From NCBI RefSeq assembly GCF_001277175.1, contig NZ_CP012257.1, positions 1,798,001 to 1,862,000 on the forward strand: a stretch of DNA of 64,000 bases. Reading direction: 5' to 3'. Within the stretch, counting starts at the first letter, position 1, and each line of letters begins with the position of its first letter. Below are positions 44,217 through 56,233 of the stretch, piece by piece. Origin of the DNA: Cronobacter universalis NCTC 9529 (GTDB taxonomy: Bacteria > Pseudomonadota > Gammaproteobacteria > Enterobacterales > Enterobacteriaceae). A program made the position numbers and the translations under genes. The notes below the pieces were generated by a model. The model ran no database searches and was not told where the DNA came from. It was given only the letters and a program-made list of their open reading frames with translations.

Positions 44217-45058
44217 GTCTCTGTACCGGATTAATGGCGCTGGTTGAGCGCCGTATCGCGACGCTCGCCGGACGTATCGGGACCCAGCGGCATATTATCG
44301 CCATTCGCGATGGCTTCATCTGCGCCATGCCGTTTCTCATCATCGGCAGCGTCATGCTTATCATCGCCAATCCGCCGTTTGATCAGGCGACAACCTCAGC
44401 GTTCGGCAGGCTCTGGCTCGGCTTCGCCAACGCGCACTGGAACACTCTCACCATGCCGTTTTTCATGACGACGGGATTGATGAGCGTCTTTGTCTCCATC
44501 GGAACGGCGTATAGCCTCGCGAAATCGTACCAACTGGACGGGCTGATGGCCGGGCTGCTCTCCATGACGGCTTTTCTGCTTGCCGCCGCGCCGCAGGCCG
44601 ATAACAAACTGTCGCTCGATTTCCTCGGCGGGCAGGGCGTGTTTATTGCGCTGTTATGCGCTATCTGGTCGGTGGAGCTGACGCGGCTGCTTAAAAAATA
44701 TGGCATTACGCTGCGCCTGCCGGAGCAGGTGCCGCCCGCCATCGCGCGCTCGTTTGATCTGCTGCTGCCGATGACCGGCATTCTGCTCACCGTCTACCCG
44801 TTAAGCCTGGTCATGCAGAGCGAATTCCAGATGCTTATCCCGGCGGCGGTGATGCAGCTTTTCCAGCCGGTGATCGCCGCAGGCGACAGCCTGCCCGGGA
44901 TTTTACTCTGCGTGCTGCTGGCGAATCTGCTCTGGTTTGCCGGTATCCACGGCGACAATCTGGTACAGGGGTTACTGAACCCGCTGTTTATGGCGAATAT
45001 CGCCGCCAACGCGGCGCTGCTCTCCCAGGGCGCGCAGAACAACGGGAGAACCTCATGA
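44213..45058 (+). pseudogene. PTS lactose/cellobiose-type EIIC, C-terminally truncated
   Basis: Integral-membrane sugar channel of the Lac/Cel PTS family: QRHIIAIRDGFICAMPFLIIGS near the start and LLWFAGIHGDNLVQGLLNPLF. It is only 281 residues, whereas family members have about 420-450. Homology stops at ANAALLSQGA, followed by NNGRTS and a stop that overlaps the next ATG. The missing part holds the second half of the substrate-binding EIIC fold. No EIIA or EIIB gene is nearby. Probably non-functional for transport. Confidence 0.75.
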
Positions 45059-46371
45059 CCAAACAGGCTATCAAAATCGCCATCATCGGCGGCGGCAGCA
45101 GCTATACGCCGGAGCTGGTGGAAGGACTCATCGCCCGCAAAGAAAGCATCGCGCTGCATGAGCTCGCGCTGGTGGATGTCGAAGCGGGGCGCGAGAAAGT
45201 GGAGATCATCGCGGGCCTGACGCGGCGGATGCTCGACAAAAACGGCCTGGCGCATGTGCGCGTCACGGTGCATTTCACGCCCGATGAGGCGATTCGCGGC
45301 GCGCGGTTTGTCCTCACGCAACTGCGCGTCGGCCAGCTCCCGGCGCGCGCCGCCGACGAGCGGCTCGGACTGAAATATGGGCTGATAGGCCAGGAGACCA
45401 CCGGCGTCGGCGGCTTTGCCAAAGCGCTGCGCACCATTCCGGTGTTGCTCGATATCGCCCGTAAGGTAGAGGCGCTGGCGCCGGACGCCTGGATAATTAA
45501 CTTTACCAACCCGGCGGCGATTGTCACTGAGGCGGTCCAGCGCCACAGCCGGGCGAAAATCATCGGGCTGTGTAATGTCCCCGTCACCATGCACCATATG
45601 ATCGCCGCCATGCTCGGCGCGCCGTCGCAGGAGGTCGCGCTGCGGTTTGCGGGACTCAACCATATGGTGTGGGTGCATCAGGTGACGGTGCGCGGCGAGG
45701 ACCGCACGCAGGAGGTGCTCGATAAGCTGTGCGACGGGGCGACGCTCACCATGAACAATATTCAGGAAGCCCCGTGGCCTGCGCCGCTGCTGCGCGCGCT
45801 CGGCGCCATTCCGTGCCCGTACCACCGCTATTTCTACTTAAGCCGTCAGATGCTGGAAGAAGAAGTGGAGGCGGCGCGCGGCCGCGGTACCCGCGCCGAA
45901 CAGGTGATGGCCGTTGAGCGCGAACTCTTCGGGCTTTACAGCGATCCGCACCTGGCGCAGAAGCCGGAGCAGCTCAGTTTTCGCGGCGGCGCGTTCTATT
46001 CGCAGGTGGCGCTGGAGCTTATCGACGCCATTCATAACAACCGCGGCGCGACGCTTGTGGTCAACACCGCCAACCGCGGGGCTATTCACGGACTGCCGGA
46101 CGACGCCGTGGTGGAAACCAACTGCGTAGTGGACGCGCAGGGCGCGCATCCGCTGGTGTTCGGCGCGCTGCCGCCGGCGATGCACGCCTTAACGGTGCAG
46201 GTGAAAACGTATGAGCGGCTCACCATCCAGGCGGCGGTGGAGGGTTGCCGCGACAGCGGCCTGCTGGCGCTCGTAACCAACCCGCTGGTGGGCGACGCGA
46301 CGCTTGCCGAATCGCTGCTTGATGAAGTGCTGACCCTTAATCACGACTACCTGCCGCAATTCCGGGGATAA
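45055..46371 (+). CDS. 6-phospho-beta-glucosidase, GH family 4
   Basis: NAD- and metal-dependent hydrolase of phosphorylated beta-glucosides such as cellobiose 6-phosphate. 438 residues. The NAD-binding GGGSSYTPELVEGL begins at residue 12; the metal-binding Cys173 is in GLCNVP and His203 in GLNHMVW. This looks like an intact CelF/LicH-like enzyme. It needs a PTS-imported substrate, yet the adjacent EIIC is truncated, so substrate would have to come from another PTS. Confidence 0.92.
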   Translation: MTKQAIKIAIIGGGSSYTPELVEGLIARKESIALHELALVDVEAGREKVEIIAGLTRRMLDKNGLAHVRVTVHFTPDEAIRGARFVLTQLRVGQLPARAADERLGLKYGLIGQETTGVGGFAKALRTIPVLLDIARKVEALAPDAWIINFTNPAAIVTEAVQRHSRAKIIGLCNVPVTMHHMIAAMLGAPSQEVALRFAGLNHMVWVHQVTVRGEDRTQEVLDKLCDGATLTMNNIQEAPWPAPLLRALGAIPCPYHRYFYLSRQMLEEEVEAARGRGTRAEQVMAVERELFGLYSDPHLAQKPEQLSFRGGAFYSQVALELIDAIHNNRGATLVVNTANRGAIHGLPDDAVVETNCVVDAQGAHPLVFGALPPAMHALTVQVKTYERLTIQAAVEGCRDSGLLALVTNPLVGDATLAESLLDEVLTLNHDYLPQFRG

Positions 46372-46434
46372 GCTCACCCGGCGGGAAAATTTCGGGTACT
46401 ATCAGGTGGCCTCGCAGATGAAAGGGATCGCCTG

Positions 46435-47424
46435 ATGGTTACTCTGGAAGATGTCGCCGCCCATGCGGGCGTGTCCCGCGCCACGGTTTCGCGCGTGGTG
46501 AATGGCGACAGTAAAGTTAAATCACAAACCCGCGCGCGCGTCGAAGCGGCGATTCAGGCGCTCGGGTACTCGCCTAACCCGGCGGCGCGCGCGCTGGCCT
46601 CCAGTCAGAGCCACACCATCGGGCTCGTTACCACCTCTTACCGCGGCGGCTTTTTCGGCGCGCTGATGGATACCGTACAGAGCGAGGCGCAGCGCCACGG
46701 CAAACAGCTGCTGGTGACGCAGGGGCGCGATAGCGCGCAAAACGAACGTGACGCCATCAGCCAGCTCTACAATCTGCGCTGCGATGGCCTGCTGCTGCAC
46801 CTCCGTATGCTGGAAGACGACGCGCTGCGCGAGATGGCGGCGGCGGGGCGGCGCTTTATCATACTGGACCGCGACGTGCCGGGGCTGGAATCGCGCTGCG
46901 TCACGTTTGATCATCATGGCGCGAGCGCGCTTGCCACCCGTTATTTTCTGACGCGCGGCCACACGGCGATTGCCTGCCTTCACGGCCCGCTGTCGCGCGC
47001 CTCCAGCCAGTTGAGGTTGCAGGGCTTTCTTGATGCGATGAAAGCGGCAGGCCTGACGCCGGTGGCCTGTCTGGAAGGCGATTACTCGCTGCAGGGCGGC
47101 TATCTGCAAATGCAAACGCTGCTTGAGCGTACCCGTCCGACCGCCATTTACTGCTGTAATGAGGAGATGGCCGTGGGCGCGATGCTGGCGATTAATGAAA
47201 AAGGTTTAAGGATCCCGCACGATATTTCCTGTATCTGTTATGACAGCGGCGAGCGCGCCGATTTTGTTCGTCCACGTCTGACCAGCGTTCACTTTCCTAT
47301 TACGGAAATGGCGCGTTACGGCGCAAGAAAATTACTGGAAGAAGAAACTGAGCGGCAAATATTCACGCCAAAAATGGTGGAGCGTGATTCTGTAAAGGAT
47401 CTGACTAACGCTGGTATCAAATGA
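46435..47424 (+). CDS. LacI family transcriptional regulator
   Basis: 329 residues. N-terminal HTH at residues 2-25 (VTLEDVAAHAGVSRATVSRVV), hinge, then a periplasmic-binding-protein-like sensor domain. Related to AscG/GalR-type regulators. It follows the GH4 gene by 63 bases and is the natural candidate to bind the twin palindromes upstream of the PTS gene. Confidence 0.9.
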   Translation: MVTLEDVAAHAGVSRATVSRVVNGDSKVKSQTRARVEAAIQALGYSPNPAARALASSQSHTIGLVTTSYRGGFFGALMDTVQSEAQRHGKQLLVTQGRDSAQNERDAISQLYNLRCDGLLLHLRMLEDDALREMAAAGRRFIILDRDVPGLESRCVTFDHHGASALATRYFLTRGHTAIACLHGPLSRASSQLRLQGFLDAMKAAGLTPVACLEGDYSLQGGYLQMQTLLERTRPTAIYCCNEEMAVGAMLAINEKGLRIPHDISCICYDSGERADFVRPRLTSVHFPITEMARYGARKLLEEETERQIFTPKMVERDSVKDLTNAGIK

Positions 47425-47575
47425 AATACCAGGATAAGCTCTTTCTGTAAGGAGTAATCTGAAATTGATGCCGAAACGGCAGGATAAATAGTTTAACAGA
47501 ATCAACCTGGTTGCACGTAGTAGTGACTTAATCCAGTATAGCGGGTTCCTATTAATAACGCGCAGGGCAGACAAT

Positions 47576-48295
47576 ATGATTGTTTCGCTCGATACACGGT
47601 ATCAGTCTTATATGCTGTTCGCCCCGATCGCCCATACCTCCGGGGGGCTGATGGGCATGGAAGTTATTGCCCATTTTACGAGCCTGAATGCACAGGTTCG
47701 CTTTCCGACGGAATTCATTATCCCGCGAATTAATCCTGAAGAAAGATTAATGCTTTTTTACGAAAAAATAAGTTTGCTTGAAAAGTGGCGTGAGGCATTT
47801 ATAAAAAATTCACTTTTCGCCGTCGTAAACATTGATCATAAGATCGCCAGCGCCATTTTATCCAGTCCAACATTACGGGCCCGTCTCGCGCAATTACCGT
47901 TTCTTGAGTTAGGTATTAATGAGAATTTTCCTGAACTTAATAAAGGTAAAGAAAATAAAACGATGTTTTCGCTGTCGCGTTATTTTCCATTAATGCTGAG
48001 CAACTTTGGCGCCGGGGCCGCAACGGGGCGGGCGATTTTCGACGGGCTGTTCCGTCGCGTGACGCTGGATAAAACGTTCGTGCAGAAACGCCGCGCGGGC
48101 GGGATGTTTGAGCCTTTTATGTATGCGATCGCCAATCAGGTCGGGCCCTGCTGCCAGACGCTGATCCTGCCTGGCGTCGATAATGACGAGGCATTACTGG
48201 AGGCGCGCCGCCTCGGCTTTAATGGCGCACAGGGCACGCTGTGGCCCGCTATGGATGGCGAAACCCTCGTTCTGACGCTCGCCATGGCGCAATAA
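47576..48295 (+). CDS. rflP: Anti-FlhDC factor, degenerate EAL protein
   Basis: Ortholog of RflP/YdiV, which binds FlhDC and sends it to ClpXP, repressing flagella in poor nutrients. 239 residues. An EAL-domain fold is recognisable (MEVIAHF, ELGINENFPELN, LSNFGAGAATGRAIFDGLFRRVTLDK), but the E-A-L metal and catalytic residues are absent, so no c-di-GMP hydrolysis is expected. Precedes selO as in E. coli. Confidence 0.92.
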   Translation: MIVSLDTRYQSYMLFAPIAHTSGGLMGMEVIAHFTSLNAQVRFPTEFIIPRINPEERLMLFYEKISLLEKWREAFIKNSLFAVVNIDHKIASAILSSPTLRARLAQLPFLELGINENFPELNKGKENKTMFSLSRYFPLMLSNFGAGAATGRAIFDGLFRRVTLDKTFVQKRRAGGMFEPFMYAIANQVGPCCQTLILPGVDNDEALLEARRLGFNGAQGTLWPAMDGETLVLTLAMAQ

Positions 48296-48356
48296 CCTTA
48301 AACCTGCACCGTGTTTAACGCCTCCATAACGCACTACACTTAGTGCAGGAGGAGCC

Positions 48357-49805
48357 ATGAGCCAACATCCCCGTTTTACCGCCACCTGGCGCGATGAACT
48401 GCCAGGTTTTTATACTGAACTGACGCCCACGCCGCTGAACAACAGCCGTCTGCTGTGGCATAACGCGCCGCTGGCGCAGGCGCTGGAGCTCCCGGAAACG
48501 CTGTTTGACTATCAGGGCCCCGCAGGCGTCTGGGGCGGCGAAACGCTGCTGCCGGGCATGGCGCCGCTGGCGCAGGTGTACAGCGGCCACCAGTTTGGCG
48601 TCTGGGCGGGCCAGCTCGGCGACGGGCGCGGCATTCTGCTCGGCGAACAACAACTCAGCGACGGCCGCAAGCTGGACTGGCATCTGAAAGGCGCGGGCCT
48701 CACGCCCTATTCGCGAATGGGTGACGGCCGCGCGGTGCTGCGCTCCACGGTGCGCGAATTTCTCGCCTCGGAAGCGATGCACGGGCTTGGCATTCCCACC
48801 ACCCGCGCGCTCAGTATCGTTACCAGCGACACCCCGGTGCGACGTGAAACCACAGAGCGCGGCGCGATGCTGATGCGCATCGCCGAAAGCCATGTGCGTT
48901 TCGGCCATTTCGAACACTTTTACTACCGCCGTGAACCGGAGCGCGTGCGTGAGCTGGCGCAGTACGTTATCGATCATCACTTCGCGCATCTGGCGCAGGA
49001 GGAAGATCGTTTCGCCCTCTGGTTTGGCGAGGTGGTGACGCGCACCGCGCACCTGATGGCGAGCTGGCAGTGCGTCGGTTTCGCGCACGGCGTGATGAAC
49101 ACCGATAACATGTCGATCCTCGGGCTGACGATGGATTACGGTCCTTACGGTTTTCTCGACGATTATCAGCCGGGTTTTATCTGCAACCATACGGATTACC
49201 AGGGGCGTTACGCGTTCGACAATCAGCCGGGCGTCGGGCTGTGGAACCTGCAACGTCTGGCGCAGGCGCTCTCGCCGATTATTCCGGCCGAGCGGCTTAA
49301 CGCGCTGCTGGATGACTATCAGCCCGTACTGCTGCGCGAGTGGGGCCGCCAGATGCGCGCTAAGCTTGGCTTCACCGTCGAAAAAGAGGGCGACAACGAC
49401 TATCTGCACGAGCTGCTCACCCTGATGGCGCGCGAAGGGAGCGACTACACGCGTACCTTCCGGATGTTGAGCGAGACCGAGCAGCGCTCGTCCGCCTCGC
49501 CGCTGCGCGATGAGTTTATCGACCGCGCCACGTTCGACGCCTGGTTTGCCCGCTACCGCGCGCGGCTGGAAGAAGAGGGCGTTGACGATGACGCGCGCCA
49601 GCGGCTGATGAAATCCGTCAACCCGGCGCTGGTGCTGCGCAACTGGCTGGCGCAGCGCGCCATCGAGGCGGCGGAGCGCGACGACGCGAGCGAGCTGTCG
49701 CGGCTGCTGGAGGCGTTGCGCTATCCCTTCGCCGACCGCGACGATGACTATACCCATCGCCCGCCGGACTGGGGCAAACGTCTGGAAGTGAGCTGTTCAA
49801 GCTAA
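48357..49805 (+). CDS. selO: Protein adenylyltransferase SelO
   Basis: Pseudokinase that transfers AMP from ATP to Ser/Thr/Tyr of proteins (AMPylation), linked to redox homeostasis. 482 residues. Conserved [49 protein letters not shown] and [11 protein letters not shown] motifs; the C-terminus ends in a conserved Cys motif (VSCSS), the position of Sec in eukaryotic SelO. Confidence 0.95.
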   Translation: MSQHPRFTATWRDELPGFYTELTPTPLNNSRLLWHNAPLAQALELPETLFDYQGPAGVWGGETLLPGMAPLAQVYSGHQFGVWAGQLGDGRGILLGEQQLSDGRKLDWHLKGAGLTPYSRMGDGRAVLRSTVREFLASEAMHGLGIPTTRALSIVTSDTPVRRETTERGAMLMRIAESHVRFGHFEHFYYRREPERVRELAQYVIDHHFAHLAQEEDRFALWFGEVVTRTAHLMASWQCVGFAHGVMNTDNMSILGLTMDYGPYGFLDDYQPGFICNHTDYQGRYAFDNQPGVGLWNLQRLAQALSPIIPAERLNALLDDYQPVLLREWGRQMRAKLGFTVEKEGDNDYLHELLTLMAREGSDYTRTFRMLSETEQRSSASPLRDEFIDRATFDAWFARYRARLEEEGVDDDARQRLMKSVNPALVLRNWLAQRAIEAAERDDASELSRLLEALRYPFADRDDDYTHRPPDWGKRLEVSCSS

Positions 49806-49825
49806 GCGCTTAACGCAGGCGCGTA

Positions 49826-49855
49826 AAAAAGGGAAACCGCGGGTTTCCCTTTTTA
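49826..49855. terminator. Bidirectional terminator between selO and aroH
   Basis: AAAAAGGGAAACC / GGTTTCCCTTTTT with a short loop. A and T runs on each side serve both convergent genes. Confidence 0.85.
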
Positions 49856-49876
49856 TTATGGATGCAGGAACACTAC

Positions 49877-50923
49877 TCAGAGACGGCTTTCCACCGCCCG
49901 GGCGAGCCGCTCCAGCAGCGTTTCGCTGTCATCCCAGCCGAGGCACGGATCGGTAATCGACTGGCCGTAGGTCAGCGGCGTGCCGGGCGTAATTTTCTGG
50001 GTGCCTTCCACAATAAAGCTTTCCACCATCACGCCTGCGATCGCCGTTGACCCCGCGCGGATCTGCCCGCAAATATCGTCGCAAACGTCGAGCTGACGGC
50101 GGTGCTGTTTCTGGCAGTTGCCGTGGCTGAAATCCACCACCAGCCGCTCCGGCAGGTTAAATTCCCGCAGGGCCTCGCAGGCCTCGTTAAGGGCCGCGGC
50201 ATGATAGTTCGGCGTTTTGCCGCCGCGCATAATGATATGCCCGTAAGGGTTGCCGCTGGTCTGGTAAATGGTCATCCGGCCATGTTTATCGGGCGAGAGA
50301 AACATATGGCTGGTGCGCGCCGCGCGAATGGCATCCACCGCGATACGCGTATTGCCGTCGGTGCCGTTTTTGAAGCCCACCGGACACGAGAGCGCGGAGG
50401 CCATTTCGCGGTGGATCTGGCTCTCGGTGGTGCGCGCGCCGATGGCGCCCCAGCTGATGAGATCGGAAATATACTGGCCCACTACCATATCGAGAAACTC
50501 GGTGGCGGTCGGGACCCCCAGCGCGTTCACCTCCAGCAGCAGACGGCGCGCCTGTTCAATACCGTGATTGACGCGGTAGCTGCCGTTGAGATCCGGATCG
50601 GAAATCAGCCCTTTCCAGCCCACCACGGTGCGCGGTTTTTCAAAATAGGTACGCATCACGATTTCCAGGCGGGAATCGTATTTCTCCCGCAGCCGCGCCA
50701 GACGGCGGGCGTAATCAATGGCCGCTTGTGGATCGTGAATCGAACAGGGGCCGATAACCACCAGCAGACGCGGGTCATCGCCGTTAAGGATTTTTTCAAT
50801 ACGGCGGCGGGCGTCAAGCACATGGCCTGCGACCGCCGGCGTCACGGGGTAGCGTTCTGCGAGTTCCGCCGGGGTAATCAGGCTGTCGATGCGCGCAGTA
50901 CGAAGTTCATCGGTTTTAATCAT
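49877..50923 (-). CDS. aroH: DAHP synthase, tryptophan-sensitive
   Basis: First step of the shikimate pathway (PEP plus erythrose 4-phosphate to DAHP). 348 residues from MIKTDELRTARIDSL, which matches AroH rather than AroF or AroG. Core motifs VIGPCSIHD, SWGAIGARTTESQIHREMASALSCPVGFKNGTDG (in part), DFSHGNCQKQHRRQ. The 19-residue in-frame extension upstream is not conserved. A TrpR operator lies about 145 bases upstream. Confidence 0.95.
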   Translation of the reverse strand: MIKTDELRTARIDSLITPAELAERYPVTPAVAGHVLDARRRIEKILNGDDPRLLVVIGPCSIHDPQAAIDYARRLARLREKYDSRLEIVMRTYFEKPRTVVGWKGLISDPDLNGSYRVNHGIEQARRLLLEVNALGVPTATEFLDMVVGQYISDLISWGAIGARTTESQIHREMASALSCPVGFKNGTDGNTRIAVDAIRAARTSHMFLSPDKHGRMTIYQTSGNPYGHIIMRGGKTPNYHAAALNEACEALREFNLPERLVVDFSHGNCQKQHRRQLDVCDDICGQIRAGSTAIAGVMVESFIVEGTQKITPGTPLTYGQSITDPCLGWDDSETLLERLARAVESRL

Positions 50924-51066
50924 GGGTGTCTCAAAATCTGTTGCTTCATCGGCATCAGCGCCGGAAGTGATGGGCATCACGATAAACCAATCCGCCCTGA
51001 ATACAAGGCTCTTAAAAGATTCACCGGGCCAGGTGATGCAACCCTAACACAGACTTTTGCACCTTT

Positions 51067-51084
51067 GTACTAGTTTATCAGTAC
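51067..51084. promoter_or_regulatory. TrpR operator of aroH
   Basis: GTACTAGTTTATCAGTAC differs from the trp operator core GTACTAGTTAACTAGTAC at three central positions. It overlaps the last codons and stop of ppsR (51078), so aroH control DNA is embedded in the neighbouring gene. Confidence 0.8.
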
Positions 51085-51911
51085 ATGCGGCGATTGAGCC
51101 CCATGATGTCGAGGATTTTGGTGGCGATCTCTTCCACCGAATAGTTCGTGCTGTTGAGATAGCGGATCTGATGTTTACGGTAAAGCGCTTCCACTTCGGC
51201 GACTTCCATCCGGCACTGGCGCATCGAGGCGTAGCGGCTGTTTTCGCGCCGCTCTTCGCGGATCGCCGCCAGCCGCTCCGGATTAATCGTGAGCCCAAAC
51301 AGCTTATGCTGGAACGGGCGCAGCGCCGCCGGGAGATTCAGGTTATCCATATCATCGGCGATAAAGGGATAGTTGGCGGCCCGGATGCCGAACTGCATCG
51401 CGAGATAGAGACTGGTGGGCGTTTTGCCGCAGCGCGAGACGCCAAGCAGGATCACCTGCGCCTGATCGAGATTGCGCATCGAAATACCGTCGTCGTGCGC
51501 GAGGGTGTAATCAATCGCCGCGATGCGCGCGTCATACTTAATCAGATTGGCGGGGTTCAGGCCGTGGGTGCGGTGGGCGACCGGCGTCGGGTCGAGCCGG
51601 AGTTCTTGCTGAAGCGGCGCGACCAGCGCCTGAACGATATCCTGGCAGAACCCCTGGCTTTGCAGAATAATCTCGCGCACCTCAGGCAGCACGATGGAGT
51701 AGAACACCAGCGGGCGCACGCCGGTCTGCTGATAGATGGCGTCGATCTGCTCTTTCACCGCTCTGGCGCGGCTTTCGTTTTCCACAAACGGCAGGGTAAT
51801 GCTGTTGATGCTGACCGGAAATTGCGACATCACCGCATGGCCTAATACTTCCGCGGTGATAGCGGTTCCATCGGAAATATAAAAAACCTGGCGATCGACA
51901 ACATTATCCAT
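51078..51911 (-). CDS. ppsR: PEP synthetase regulatory kinase/pyrophosphorylase
   Basis: Bifunctional ADP-dependent kinase and Pi-dependent pyrophosphorylase that switches PpsA off and on by phosphorylating its Thr next to the catalytic His. 277 residues, DUF299 family, with the P-loop [15 protein letters not shown]. Divergent from its target gene ppsA. Confidence 0.96.
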   Translation of the reverse strand: MDNVVDRQVFYISDGTAITAEVLGHAVMSQFPVSINSITLPFVENESRARAVKEQIDAIYQQTGVRPLVFYSIVLPEVREIILQSQGFCQDIVQALVAPLQQELRLDPTPVAHRTHGLNPANLIKYDARIAAIDYTLAHDDGISMRNLDQAQVILLGVSRCGKTPTSLYLAMQFGIRAANYPFIADDMDNLNLPAALRPFQHKLFGLTINPERLAAIREERRENSRYASMRQCRMEVAEVEALYRKHQIRYLNSTNYSVEEIATKILDIMGLNRRMY

Positions 51912-52243
51912 TGTATCCGTCCTTAATTCAGGTTGAGTATCATCTTAAGCATAAAATAATGCACAGGCAGAGAGCATGGCACTTCTCTCATTTTTAATAA
52001 TGAAACGCTGTTTTTATTTTCAGTGAAAGCCACGTTTCGCTTTCTAAATATCACTGTAAATCATAGCTCGCCAGAGTAAGCCAGCCTAATCAAGCAGTTA
52101 CCCAATCCGGAATTTATCTGAAAATTTGAAATTTTCAATTTGCTTGAACGATTCACCGTTTTTCCCGCAGCGTTTTCTATGCCAGGCTAAAACGGCTGTC
52201 AGGTGTTTCTTAATTCCGTTCATATCATAAAAGGATTGCTTCG
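51912..52243 (+). promoter_or_regulatory. ppsR-ppsA intergenic region
   Basis: 332 AT-rich bases with no gene. Besides the Cra site at 52144-52157, GAAACG/CGTTTC-like motifs occur around 52010 and 52033, which could be further weak Cra half-sites. No confident -10/-35 pair is assigned. Confidence 0.5.
52144..52157. promoter_or_regulatory. Cra (FruR) site of ppsA
   Basis: On the minus strand GGTGAATCGTTCAA fits the Cra consensus RSTGAAWCSNTHHW at every position. It lies 87 bases before the ppsA start. Cra activates ppsA during gluconeogenic growth in E. coli. Confidence 0.8.
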
Positions 52244-54622
<2,379 letters not shown>

Positions 54623-54636
54623 CTGCGATATATTTT

Positions 54637-54668
54637 AAAAACCCGCCTGATGGCGGGTTTTTTATTTG
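54637..54668 (+). terminator. Terminator of ppsA
   Basis: AAAACCCGCC / GGCGGGTTTT with the loop TGAT, followed by TTTATTT. Confidence 0.88.
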
Positions 54669-54678
54669 TAACAGGTAA

Positions 54679-54694
54679 TTTGCACCACATCACA
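54679..54694. promoter_or_regulatory. Weak CRP-like site upstream of the GPH-GH3 operon
   Basis: TTTGC-ACCACA-TCACA has one perfect half (TCACA) and a 3-of-5 second half, 148 bases before the symporter start. Catabolite control of a sugar operon would make sense, but the match is marginal. Confidence 0.35.
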
Positions 54695-54841
54695 AATACG
54701 GGAAAAAGCAAAAAATCATAAACTGGCTGTGGATTTCTGCAATTGTTGGGGGGCGGCGCGTTCACAATACTTAGGCCTGATATCGCACCCGTGGTTTGCG
54801 TGCGAGAAACACGCTTTCTAACGTTGATAAGGCCAATAATA

Positions 54842-56230
54842 ATGAACCTCACCTCTGCTCTTACGACAAAAGATAAAATAGGATACGGCTTAGGCGATAT
54901 GGCGAGCGCGCTGGTCTGGCAAACCGCCACGCTATTTCTCGCGTATTTCTATACCGATGTTTTCGGCCTGCCCGCCGCGATTATGGGCACTATGTTTTTA
55001 CTGGTCAGGGCGGTGGACGCGTTTGTCGACCCCTGTATCGGCGCGCTGGTGGATCGCACCCGCACCCGCTATGGACGCTTTCGCCCGTGGCTGCTCTGGT
55101 TCGCCATTCCATTTGGCGTCAGTTGCCTGATCACCTTCTACGTGCCGCAGGCAGGCGAAACCACCAAAATTGTTTACGCCTGCGTCACTTACAGCCTGCT
55201 GAGCCTCGTCTATTCCGCCATTAACGTCCCGTATTGCGCCATGCCAGGCTCGCTGACGATGGACCCGCGCGAGCGCCACTCCCTGCAATCCTGGCGCTTC
55301 GGACTGTCGTTTATCGGCGGGCTTATCGTCACCGTTATCGCGCTGCCGATGGTCGACTGGCTCGGCAGCGGCAACGCCCAGAAAGGCTATTTCTACGCCA
55401 TGGGGCTGATGGGATTGCTGGGCGTGGTGCTCTTTTTCTGCTGTTTTTTCATGACCCGCGAACGCTATCTGCCGGTGAATGACGCCGGTAGCTCAATGCT
55501 GAAAGATTTAAAACTGCTGGCAGGCAACAGCCAGTGGCGCATCATATTCCTGTTCAATATTTTATTATTAACCGCGGTGGTGACGCGCGGTTCAGCGACG
55601 ATGTATTACGTGAAGTATGTTCTGCTGCGTCCGGACCTGGTGTTTGTATTTATTGTCTCCGGCATGGTGGCGAATCTTACCGGTGCGTTATTATCGGAGC
55701 GCCTGCTCGGGAAATATGACCGGGTGCGTTCTTACCAGTGGATGATTATTAGCTTCGTGGTTCTTGCCGCGCTGATCTTCTTTATTCCCCCCACCGCCGT
55801 CTGGTTAATTTTCGCCATCAATATTGTCTTTAGCTTTATTCAGAACCTGACCACGCCGTTGCAGTGGACCATGTTTTCCGACGTGGTGGATTACGAAGAG
55901 CACCGCAGCGGGCGCCGCCTCGACGGCCTGGTGTTCTCCACCGCGCTGTTCGCCATCAAGCTGGGCCTGGCGCTCGGCGGCGCAGTGGTCGGCTGGATCC
56001 TTGGCATGGTTGACTACCTGCCAAACCAGGCGACCCAGAGCGCCAGCGTGCTGACCACCATTAACGCGCTGTTTACGCTCATCCCGTGCGCGCTCTTTTT
56101 ACTGATGGCGCTGCTGCTCTGCTTCTATCAGCTCAGCAGCCGCCGCGTGGCCGCCATCGCCGCGGAGCTGGTGCAAAAACGCCAGTTACGTGAAGACACC
56201 CCTTCTCTCAAGCCTGCCATTCAGGAGTAA
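54842..56230 (+). CDS. GPH family glycoside/pentoside/hexuronide:cation symporter
   Basis: 462 residues with 12 predicted membrane helices. Start MNLTSALTTKDKIGYGLGDMAS is typical of the family (melibiose/xyloside/glucuronide carriers such as YicJ), as is VDPCIGALVDRTRTRYGRFRPW in loop 2-3. It probably imports an unphosphorylated oligosaccharide or glycoside with H+ or Na+. It is 3 bases from the GH3 gene, so the two form an operon. The start excludes a non-conserved 33-residue extension. Confidence 0.88.
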   Translation: MNLTSALTTKDKIGYGLGDMASALVWQTATLFLAYFYTDVFGLPAAIMGTMFLLVRAVDAFVDPCIGALVDRTRTRYGRFRPWLLWFAIPFGVSCLITFYVPQAGETTKIVYACVTYSLLSLVYSAINVPYCAMPGSLTMDPRERHSLQSWRFGLSFIGGLIVTVIALPMVDWLGSGNAQKGYFYAMGLMGLLGVVLFFCCFFMTRERYLPVNDAGSSMLKDLKLLAGNSQWRIIFLFNILLLTAVVTRGSATMYYVKYVLLRPDLVFVFIVSGMVANLTGALLSERLLGKYDRVRSYQWMIISFVVLAALIFFIPPTAVWLIFAINIVFSFIQNLTTPLQWTMFSDVVDYEEHRSGRRLDGLVFSTALFAIKLGLALGGAVVGWILGMVDYLPNQATQSASVLTTINALFTLIPCALFLLMALLLCFYQLSSRRVAAIAAELVQKRQLREDTPSLKPAIQE

Positions 56231-56233
56231 CTG

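Noticed and set aside
47425-47575. A gene or operator between the LacI regulator and rflP
   Set aside because: No palindrome matching the 14-base operator and no reading frame with a ribosome site.
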